DNA from: Acidobacteriota bacterium | GTDB lineage: Bacteria; Acidobacteriota; Vicinamibacteria; Vicinamibacterales; UBA8438 | Direction of reading: 5' to 3' | Assembly: GCA_005778315.1 (NCBI GenBank) | Contig: SXOW01000062.1 | Location: forward strand, 1 to 10,351 | Length of the DNA stretch: 10,351 nucleotides | In this document: in pieces, positions 1 to 6,001 of the stretch | Numbering within the stretch: the stretch's first letter is position 1 | Layout of the letters: each line of letters opens with the position of its first letter | The notes under the pieces: generated by a model | Databases searched by the model: none | The model's input: the letters and a program-made list of their open reading frames with translations, nothing else | What the model was told of the DNA's origin: nothing | Program-made: the position numbers and the translations under genes

Positions 1-385
1 AGTTCTTGCACTTCGACCGGCCGCTGGGCGCGCGTTCGACATACGGAAGCTCCTTGCGTTCCGCGCGGGCCTTTTCCGCCTTTTCTTTGAGCGCTTGCAG
101 ATCGGACAGGGGTGGCACTTTCAGGTCCTGGGCACACGCCTGCTGCTCGTAGGCGGCTTCCACATCCTCAAGGCGACGTCGTGCAGCGCAGGTCAGGTGG
201 TGCCACAGATAGCCGGTGCCATACGGGCCTTCGAGGAGGATGCCGAGTCGCAACGTGTCCTTGTCGATCTTCCGCCGGCAGGTGCGGCACTTGGAGCGGC
301 TCGAGCGAGCGGACTCGAGCAGGTACGGGGCCAGCTCGGGTTGGGGAGTCGGCGTCGGTGCAGCCTGGGACTCGTCTTCCGCCAT
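1..385 (-). CDS. PARP-type zinc-finger protein, 5' part (runs off left edge)
   Basis: The reading frame opens at the ATG at 385 (reverse strand) and stays open for 128 codons to the window edge. A Shine-Dalgarno sequence GGAAGGA at 392-398 lies 6 nt upstream and supports this start. After a Pro/Glu-rich, probably disordered leader (residues 1-19), residues 21-80 match the PARP-type zinc finger (zf-PARP): YLLESARSSRSKC, C33-x2-C36 as the first metal pair, the conserved LRLG strand, then W61-x-H63-x2-C66 completing the CCHC site. A charged Lys/Glu/Ala helix (about 97-112) leads into a second copy beginning PYVERAPSGRSKC at residue 114, which is cut off. In eukaryotes such fingers bind DNA breaks in PARP1 and DNA ligase III. 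What the bacterial protein does, and whether a catalytic domain follows, cannot be seen. It has no signal peptide, so is probably cytoplasmic. Fold assignment is strong; function is unknown. Confidence 0.85.
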   Translation of the reverse strand, partial: MAEDESQAAPTPTPQPELAPYLLESARSSRSKCRTCRRKIDKDTLRLGILLEGPYGTGYLWHHLTCAARRRLEDVEAAYEQQACAQDLKVPPLSDLQALKEKAEKARAERKELPYVERAPSGRSKCKN

Positions 386-408
386 TGGTGTTCCTTCCGT
401 TCGATGCG

Positions 409-424
409 GACTCGCGCGCGAGTC
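409..424. repeat. 16-bp perfect palindrome upstream of the zinc-finger gene
   Basis: GACTCGCGCGCGAGTC reads the same on both strands. It lies 24 bp upstream of the start codon of the zinc-finger gene, beyond its Shine-Dalgarno sequence, where a promoter or operator could be. It may be a dimeric repressor site or a chance GC-rich palindrome; no matching promoter hexamers are convincing. Confidence 0.4.
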
Positions 425-540
425 TGGTGCCCTGCCGTGGGGCTGCGGCATCTTACCCTGACCCGGCCCCGACCCGGGGAACGACGAAACGCATCGCCGT
501 TGCCGGATGACGCGGCGCCGGACGGCGGAATACGCAACGC

Positions 541-825
541 ATGGTCAACGAGTTGGTCATCGACATGGCGCGCAAGGACGTGTTCAACGGGCTGGAGCCG
601 ACCGGCGACGCCGCGGCGCTGGACACGGCCCCGGAGGTGGCACGTCTGCTCACGGCACTGTTCGGGGTCCGAGTGCCGCGCCCTTGGCGGTTGGATTTGC
701 GGCCAGCGACCCCTGATGGTCCACTGCCACGCGCGATCCGCCCGGAATCACGTAGAATCGTGGCCGGGGTCGGTGTGACCGCCCGAGAGAGGTTCCATCA
801 GCAAGGAGACACCGATGTGCGATGA
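541..825 (+). CDS. doubtful 94-residue ORF, not recognised
   Basis: An open frame from ATG 541 to a stop at 825 that overlaps the first codons of the next gene by 11 bp in another frame. The first ~44 codons have strongly GC-biased third positions and give a plausible soluble protein (MVNELVIDMARKDVFNG...). From about 673 the codon bias fades and the protein becomes Pro/Arg-rich, as expected of non-coding GC-rich DNA. There is no good Shine-Dalgarno sequence; the nearest purine run is about 11 nt away. It may be the N-terminal remnant of a decayed gene or no gene at all. I recognise no family. Confidence 0.22.
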   Translation: MVNELVIDMARKDVFNGLEPTGDAAALDTAPEVARLLTALFGVRVPRPWRLDLRPATPDGPLPRAIRPESRRIVAGVGVTARERFHQQGDTDVR

Positions 826-1681
826 CCGGACCGATGCCGACAACATCCAGTACCTGCAGGCCACGAAAATGACCCGGCGGCAGTTCGGCGCCGTGTCGGC
901 GGGAGCGGGGTTGGCGATGCTCCTGCCGAGGGCGGCGAACGCTCAAGCCGTGTCGGAACACGATATCGACATCACCACCCCCGATGGAGTCGCCGACAGC
1001 TACTTCGTGCATCCCTCGACCGGGGCCCATCCCGGCGTCCTGATCTGGCCAGACGCTTTTGGACTGCGGCCTGCCAAGCGGCAGATGGCGAAGCGGCTCG
1101 CCGAATCGGGCTACTCGGTGCTGGTGGTCAACCCGTACTACCGGTCGCGCCGGGCGCCGGTTGTCAACAGCACGAATTTCGCGGAGGTGCGTGAGACCAT
1201 CATGCCGCTGATGGGGGCCTTGAACGCCGACACGCAGACCCGCGATGCGACGGCATTCGTGAATTTCCTCGATACCCAGTCAGCGGTGGACCGCCGCCGG
1301 AAGATGGGGACCATGGGCTACTGTATGGGTGGCCCGTTCACGATGCGGACCGCGGCCGCGCTCCCGGACCGTATCGGCGCCGCCGCGTCGTTCCACGGTG
1401 GCGGGCTGGTCACGGACCAACCCGATAGTCCGCATCTGCTCGTGCCCAGGATGAAGGCGCACTATCTGTTCGCGATCGCGGCCAACGACGACGAGAGCCA
1501 GCCGGACGCGAAGGACGTGCTGCGCGACGCGTTCGCGAAGGCGGGATTGCCGGCCGAGATCGAGGTGTATGCGGGCGCGATGCATGGCTGGTGCCCGCCG
1601 GACGCGACGGTCTACAACGAGCCCCAGGCGGAGCGGGCGTGGAGCCGGCTTCTGGCCCTGTTCTCGACGGCGCTCGCTTAG
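815..1681 (+). CDS. exported dienelactone hydrolase family protein (Tat signal)
   Basis: An alpha/beta hydrolase of the dienelactone hydrolase (DLH) family, 288 residues. The start ATG 815 has AAGGAG at 803-808, 6 nt upstream. Residues 20-43 form a twin-arginine signal (TRRQFG, R21-R22, then a hydrophobic stretch ending in ANA before Q44), so the protein should be folded in the cytoplasm and exported by Tat; about 15 residues precede the signal, and M19 is an alternative start. The mature domain shows the DLH nucleophile elbow GYCMGG with Cys170, an acidic residue in AANDDE (D225/D226) and His257 in AMHGW, giving the expected Cys-Asp-His triad. Classical cytoplasmic DLH opens dienelactones in chlorocatechol breakdown; exported relatives have mostly unknown ester or lactone substrates, so the substrate is not assigned. 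The gene stands alone and is followed 43 bp downstream by a strong hairpin. Confidence 0.9.
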   Translation: MCDDRTDADNIQYLQATKMTRRQFGAVSAGAGLAMLLPRAANAQAVSEHDIDITTPDGVADSYFVHPSTGAHPGVLIWPDAFGLRPAKRQMAKRLAESGYSVLVVNPYYRSRRAPVVNSTNFAEVRETIMPLMGALNADTQTRDATAFVNFLDTQSAVDRRRKMGTMGYCMGGPFTMRTAAALPDRIGAAASFHGGGLVTDQPDSPHLLVPRMKAHYLFAIAANDDESQPDAKDVLRDAFAKAGLPAEIEVYAGAMHGWCPPDATVYNEPQAERAWSRLLALFSTALA

Positions 1682-1724
1682 CCTGAGGTCACCCGCACGC
1701 GCCACCCGGCGCGGCACGGTCAGA

Positions 1725-1754
1725 CACGCCAGCGTTCTCATGGGCGCTGGCGTG
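1725..1754 (+). terminator. strong hairpin after the hydrolase gene
   Basis: The arms CACGCCAGCG (1725-1734) and CGCTGGCGTG (1745-1754) are perfectly complementary over 10 bp, with a 10-nt loop. It begins 43 nt after the hydrolase stop codon and before the sulfotransferase remnant. There is no T tract after it, so it is not a canonical intrinsic terminator; it may be a 3' RNA-stabilising stem, a U-less terminator or a protein-binding site. Confidence 0.45.
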
Positions 1755-1836
1755 CCTATCACATCTTCAACACCCCGACGGCGGGATGGTGACGACGCAC
1801 ACCGGTCCGGGAGTGTACGCACCAGAAGGACGGATG

Positions 1837-2307
1837 ATGAACGCACCGCACCAGCCAGGTGGCCTTCCACCGTGGATCAACCAGGACATCCAGCAGCAGG
1901 TTGTGTGGCGTAACCGGGACGTCGTCATCTCCGTGCCGATCAAGAGCGGCACCACCTGGATGATGAACATCGTCTACCAGCTCTTGCGGGGGGGTGACCC
2001 CGATTTCGAAGATATCTACGCCCGTGCGGTATGTCGTGGTCTGCCGGAATCCGGGAGAGGCGCTGGTCTCGATGAAGCCGTTAATCGAGCAGCACACCGA
2101 CGAGCTGTTCGACCTGTGGCAGGTTCCGCGGGGCGGACTCACGCGGCCGGACTTCCCTGCCTTCTACCGTGAGGTCGTCGAACCGCCGCGCGAGAGGATG
2201 GCATGACGGCCGACATCTCAGCCCGCCTGCAGGAACTGGGTCGCCAGATCTGTCCGGACGCGGAGGTCCGCCGGTGGTTCTACACCGGCGGGCCGTTACC
2301 GGCGTAA
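1837..2307 (+). pseudogene. sulfotransferase remnant with two internal deletions
   Basis: Three collinear pieces of a PAPS-dependent sulfotransferase remain. Piece 1 (1837-~2023, frame 1) starts at ATG 1837, with AAGGA at 1826-1830, and carries the 5'-phosphosulfate-binding motif PIKSGTTW (residues 34-41), then LLRGGDPDFEDIYA. Piece 2 (~2024-2187, frame 2) begins VRYVVVCRNPGEALVSM, the 3'-phosphate-binding motif, and runs to PAFYREVVEP. Piece 3 (~2188-2307, frame 1 again) reads REDGMTADISARL and ends GGPLPA before TAA; by its position and style it resembles the C-terminus of the same family (inference). Intact bacterial homologues are usually about 300 residues or more; about 157 codons remain, so roughly half is lost, including much of the substrate-binding region. 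Read straight through, frame 1 stops at 2172 and frame 2 at 2206. The remnant cannot make an active enzyme. Misassembly is the main alternative to true decay. Confidence 0.8.
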
Positions 2308-2316
2308 CCCCTGGTC

Positions 2317-2347
2317 GCCGGCTCGACCCCGTGTGGCCGGCTCGACC
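2317..2347 (+). repeat. two direct copies of a 12-bp motif, 19-bp period
   Basis: GCCGGCTCGACC occurs at 2317-2328 and again at 2336-2347, separated by 7 bp, immediately after the stop codon of the sulfotransferase remnant. It may be a slippage product or a deletion footprint; no function is assigned. Confidence 0.6.
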
Positions 2348-2375
2348 GGGGCACGGCTGACGCCTGGGGCAGACC

Positions 2376-2393
2376 CCGCCCCTCCCGGGGCGG
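2376..2393. terminator. GC-rich hairpin, terminator-like
   Basis: CCGCCCC (2376-2382) and GGGGCGG (2387-2393) form a perfect 7-bp stem around a TCCC loop. It lies about 70 nt after the sulfotransferase remnant. No T tract follows on either strand, so termination is only a possibility. Confidence 0.3.
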
Positions 2394-2450
2394 CGTCGCT
2401 GTCGGTGTCGTCCGGGCACCGGATGCTGGACTCGCGTCGTGAATCGACGT

Positions 2451-2479
2451 GAAAAATGGGCACCCCCGAAAACGGACAC
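2451..2479. repeat. paired GAAAA..GG.CAC motifs, possible insertion-sequence end
   Basis: Two related motifs, GAAAAATGGGCAC (2451-2463) and GAAAACGGACAC (2468-2479), follow each other with a 17-bp period in an AT-richer patch. Serial short repeats of this style occur near the ends of IS21-like elements; this resemblance is from memory and no transposase gene or second end is visible. It may mark an excised or decayed element. Confidence 0.25.
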
Positions 2480-2724
2480 TGATGTAGCATTGGGACATCG
2501 GCGCGACCGCTTCAAGGCACAGGACGAGCGGCGTCGGGGCGTTCCGCACGCCACGTCGCGCGCTCAGGGCGCGATCTGAGCCGCTCGGCCAGCCCGTCAC
2601 GACCCAGTCGGTCGTTCGTCGCGCAGAGGGCCGGTATGCGCCCGCATCACGATCTGCGGGCACGCCTGGCCTTTCGACGTCGGCAGTACTATGTCGATCA
2701 CGCGGGGGGCTCGTCGTCTTGCTC

Positions 2725-2754
2725 GAAAACGTGACTCACGAGGTGCACGTTTTC
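2725..2754. promoter_or_regulatory. 9-bp inverted repeat, candidate operator of the cytochrome operon
   Basis: GAAAACGTG (2725-2733) and CACGTTTTC (2746-2754) are perfect inverted copies around a 12-bp spacer. The half-site centres are 21 bp apart, two helical turns, so a dimeric regulator could contact one face of the DNA. It ends 36 bp upstream of the ATG at 2791. It could alternatively act as an mRNA stem. No convincing -35/-10 pair is visible around it. Confidence 0.5.
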
Positions 2755-2790
2755 AGGAATCAAGACTCCTAGAGGAGGCGGGCGAAGGCT

Positions 2791-5700
2791 ATGCGTCGAT
2801 TTCTCTCCTCACGTCATGGTGTGTGGCAAATCGGGGCGGCCAGCGGCCTAGCGCTGGTGTGTTTGACCTGGATCGAACTGCAGGCACAAGAAGCGCCAGA
2901 CCCTCCCTTGCCCGAGACGGTCCGGTTCAATCGTGACGTTCGACCGATCCTGTCAGACAAGTGTTTCAAGTGCCACGGTCCGAGCGCGACCGGGCGACGC
3001 GCGAATCTGCGCCTCGACGATGAAGCGGCCGCGAAAGTCAAGGTGATCGCGCCGGGCGACCCCGACCACAGTCCGCTCATTCAGCGCATCATCTCGACCG
3101 ACCCGCGGCGCCGCATGCCGTTTCAGGGCGAGCCGCTGAGCGAACGCGACGTCACGATCCTCACGAAGTGGATCCAGCAGGGCGCGAGCTACGAGCCGTG
3201 GTGGTCGTTCGCCGCGCCGGTGCGCCGGGAGCTTCCGACGGTCGAGGACGTATCGTGGCCGAGGAACGGGATCGACTACTTCGTCCTGGATCGGTTGGAG
3301 AATGAAGGCCTCGAGTCCTCGCCCGAAGCCGACCGCGCCACGCTCATCCGACGTGTGACGCTGGATCTGACGGGTCTTCCCCCGACGCCCGCCGAGGTGG
3401 ACGCGTTTCTGGCCGACCCGGCCCCAGACGCGTATGGGACGGTGGTGGATCGCTTGCTGGCCTCGCCCCAGTACGGCGAGCGGATGGCGGCGACCTGGAT
3501 GGCCGTGGCGCGCTACGCGGACACCCTCGGCTACCAAGCGGATTACGCGCGAGACATGCATCGCTGGCGCGACTGGGTGATCGACGCCTACAACCGGAAC
3601 CTGCCGTTCGACCAGTTCACCACGGAGCAGCTAGCCGGAGACTTGCTGCCCGACGCGACGCAGGACCAGATCACCGCTACCGGGTTCAACCGCCTTCATC
3701 GCATGATGGCGGAGACGGGCTCGAATCCGGACGAGTATTGGGTAGAGAACGTTCTCGATCGAACGACGACGATGGGCACGGTCTGGCTCGGGCTGACGTT
3801 GGGATGCGCGCGCTGTCACGACCACAAATTCGATCCCATTACCCAGAAAGACGTGTACCAGTTCTATTCGTTCTTCAACAACAGCGCCGAATCTGGCGTG
3901 GGGCTCAAGGGCGGCAACGCGCCACCGATCATTGCCGCACCCACTCCCGAGCAGCAAATCAGATTGAAGGCGCTCGAGGACAAGGTCAAGGCCGCCGAAG
4001 CGCAGGTAGCCGAGTTCCGTCCAGAAATCGAGAAGGCTCAGCGGGAGTGGGAACAATCGCTCGGGGATGGAGAACCCGTCGCGGGGGCGATGAGCGCCAA
4101 TCTGGTGGCGTACCTGCCGCTCGCATCCGAGGCTGAAAGCCGATTCGACGGGACGCGCTTCGTCGAGGGCGGAACCGCCGCTCGTCTCGGTCCCACGAAC
4201 GCGTTCACCATGGCGGCGTGGATCGAGCCAGACGCCCCCAGCGGTCCGATTCTGACGCGGACGTCGATGAACGCGAAGCTCTCCGGCTACCAGTTCATGC
4301 TCAAGGACGGCAAGCTGCAGCTCAACCTCGTGACCGGTTATTGGATGGATGAGGCGATTCACGTCGAGACCCAAGCGCCGGTGGTGTTGCGCGGCCGCCA
4401 TCACGTGGCGGCGACCTACGACGGGTCGTACCAGGGCTGGGGCGTCCGTGTCTATGTTGATGGACAGCCGGTTCAGTTGAACCTTCAGTTCAACGCGATT
4501 GGGTATCCGTCGCTCGAGCTTCCCGAGGATCCGCTGCGTATTGGCGCAGGCGGCGGGCCCGATCGATTCCGCGGATCGATCAGCGATGTGCGTCTCTACG
4601 ATGTTCCGCTCTCACCAGCGCAGATTGCCGCGCTCGCCGAGCCGAAAACCATCGTCGAGATCGCCGCGATTGACCCGTCGGAGCGGACCACGCCGCAGGC
4701 CGACAAGATCGATGCCTACTTCCTCGAGAACCAGGCGGTCGGGCTCGTTGACCAAGTACGAAGGACGGGTCGAGAAAACCCGCAGCGGCGCAGCCGGCGG
4801 GAGACCACCAGCGTGACCCTGGACAGGTCCTTGGCGGCGGTGACGGAGGCTCGGGAAGAGAAAGCCGCGTTCGAAGACACCTTGCCGACGGTAATGGTGA
4901 TGCAGGAACTCTCGCCGCCGCGCCAGGCGCATATCTTGCTTCGCGGGAATTGGGAGACCCCTGGCGAGAAGGTGGACCCGGGAACCCCCGGGTGGCTGCC
5001 GCCGATGCCGGCCGCCGCGCCCGGGAACCGGTTGGGGCTCGCCCAGTGGCTGATGGACCCGTCCAATCCGCTGACGGCGCGCGTCGTCGTGAATCGGTAT
5101 TGGGAAATGTACTTCGGCAGCGGCCTGGTCAAGAGCGCAGACAACTTCGGCTTGCAAGGCGAAATGCCGTCACATCCGGAGCTGCTGGATTGGCTGGCCA
5201 CGGAGTACCCGCGGATCAACTGGGACGTGAAGGGGATGCACAAGCTGATCGTGACCAGCGCCACCTACCGGCAGTCATCTCGCGTCACGCCGGAATCGCT
5301 GGAGCGGGACCCCGACAATCGCCTGCTGGCGCGTGGTCCCCGCTTCCGTCTGCCGGGCGAAATGGTGCGCGATCAGGCCTTGGCGATTGCCGGGCTGCTG
5401 TCGCCCACGATCGGCGGGCCCTCGGTGAAGCCGTATCAGCCGGAGGGATTGTGGGATGCGGCGACGATCGACAACTATGACCAGGGCCACGGAGAGGACC
5501 TCTACCGCCGGAGTCTGTATACGTACTGGAAACGCGCGGTGGCTCCCCCGTCGCTCGCGATGTTCGATGTCGCCGAGCGAGACAACCCGGCGGTCGTTCA
5601 CCACCGGACCAACACGCCGCTCCAGGCACTGGCCCTGATGAATGACGTTACCTATCTCGAGGCCGCACGCATGTTTGCCGAGCGGATGCTGACCGAGGGC

Positions 5701-5961
5701 GGCAACACGGACCAGGACCGCCTCACCTACGCGTTCCGGCTGGCCACCGCCCGCGAGCCCAACGGGACCCAGCTGGACGTGCTCTTGGATCAGCTGCGCG
5801 CGTTCCGCGAACGGTATCGCACGGACGAAGACGCCGCGCTGCAGGTCCTGAGTCAGGGCGAGCACCCGCGCAACGAGAGCCTCGATGCGTCCGAGGTGGC
5901 GGCCCACGCCGTTCTGGCGAGTTTGATCCTCAATATCGACCAGGTCGTCACGAAAGAGTAG
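2791..5961 (+). CDS. planctomycete-type cytochrome c / DUF1549 / LamG / DUF1553 protein
   Basis: A 1056-residue exported protein. Start ATG 2791 has GAGGAGG at 2773-2779 and GAAGG closer. Residues 1-32 look like a Sec signal peptide (basic start, hydrophobic core 13-29, likely cleavage near LQA-QE). Domain order: planctomycete cytochrome c domain (about 43-140) with heme motif C58-F-K-C61-H62; DUF1549/PSCyt2 (about 153-365) with a second heme-like motif C339-A-R-C342-H343 in GCARCHDHKFDPI; a Lys/Glu-rich coiled segment (385-425); a LamG/concanavalin-A-like domain (about 435-615); then DUF1553/PSD1 (about 742-1050). This layout is typical of large families in planctomycetes and acidobacteria, thought to act in the periplasm, possibly in carbohydrate processing or electron transfer; no reaction is established. 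It forms an operon with the DUF1501 gene 40 bp downstream, its usual partner. Residues about 653-672 are unusually Arg-rich and may reflect a compensated frameshift. Confidence 0.93.
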   Translation: MRRFLSSRHGVWQIGAASGLALVCLTWIELQAQEAPDPPLPETVRFNRDVRPILSDKCFKCHGPSATGRRANLRLDDEAAAKVKVIAPGDPDHSPLIQRIISTDPRRRMPFQGEPLSERDVTILTKWIQQGASYEPWWSFAAPVRRELPTVEDVSWPRNGIDYFVLDRLENEGLESSPEADRATLIRRVTLDLTGLPPTPAEVDAFLADPAPDAYGTVVDRLLASPQYGERMAATWMAVARYADTLGYQADYARDMHRWRDWVIDAYNRNLPFDQFTTEQLAGDLLPDATQDQITATGFNRLHRMMAETGSNPDEYWVENVLDRTTTMGTVWLGLTLGCARCHDHKFDPITQKDVYQFYSFFNNSAESGVGLKGGNAPPIIAAPTPEQQIRLKALEDKVKAAEAQVAEFRPEIEKAQREWEQSLGDGEPVAGAMSANLVAYLPLASEAESRFDGTRFVEGGTAARLGPTNAFTMAAWIEPDAPSGPILTRTSMNAKLSGYQFMLKDGKLQLNLVTGYWMDEAIHVETQAPVVLRGRHHVAATYDGSYQGWGVRVYVDGQPVQLNLQFNAIGYPSLELPEDPLRIGAGGGPDRFRGSISDVRLYDVPLSPAQIAALAEPKTIVEIAAIDPSERTTPQADKIDAYFLENQAVGLVDQVRRTGRENPQRRSRRETTSVTLDRSLAAVTEAREEKAAFEDTLPTVMVMQELSPPRQAHILLRGNWETPGEKVDPGTPGWLPPMPAAAPGNRLGLAQWLMDPSNPLTARVVVNRYWEMYFGSGLVKSADNFGLQGEMPSHPELLDWLATEYPRINWDVKGMHKLIVTSATYRQSSRVTPESLERDPDNRLLARGPRFRLPGEMVRDQALAIAGLLSPTIGGPSVKPYQPEGLWDAATIDNYDQGHGEDLYRRSLYTYWKRAVAPPSLAMFDVAERDNPAVVHHRTNTPLQALALMNDVTYLEAARMFAERMLTEGGNTDQDRLTYAFRLATAREPNGTQLDVLLDQLRAFRERYRTDEDAALQVLSQGEHPRNESLDASEVAAHAVLASLILNIDQVVTKE

Positions 5962-6001
5962 CCGCGGAAGACGTCGCGTTCACCTGTCAGGAGCGTCAAT
6001 C

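Larger units (their letters stand above)
2308..2790. other. non-coding stretch between sulfotransferase remnant and cytochrome operon
   Basis: 483 bp without a convincing gene. It holds a short tandem repeat (2317-2347), a GC-rich hairpin (2376-2393), an insertion-sequence-end-like motif pair (2451-2479), a small 6-bp-arm inverted repeat (GCTCAG 2562-2567 / CTGAGC 2576-2581) and the 9-bp inverted repeat (2725-2754) before the cytochrome gene. The open frames on the reverse strand here give Arg/Pro/Ser-rich translations with no family resemblance. Confidence 0.6.

Noticed and set aside
95..778. 227-residue open frame on the plus strand
   Set aside because: It runs antisense to the PARP-type zinc-finger gene, has no recognisable domains and an Arg/Trp/Ser-rich composition typical of GC-rich shadow frames.
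2280..2663. 127-residue open frame on the minus strand
   Set aside because: No family resemblance, low-complexity Arg/Pro/Thr composition and no ribosome binding site; treated as non-coding.
2791..2890. Lipoprotein signal around Cys24 of the cytochrome protein
   Set aside because: The residues before the Cys (A-L-V) do not fit a lipobox, which needs a small residue at -1; a Sec cleavage near residue 32 fits better.
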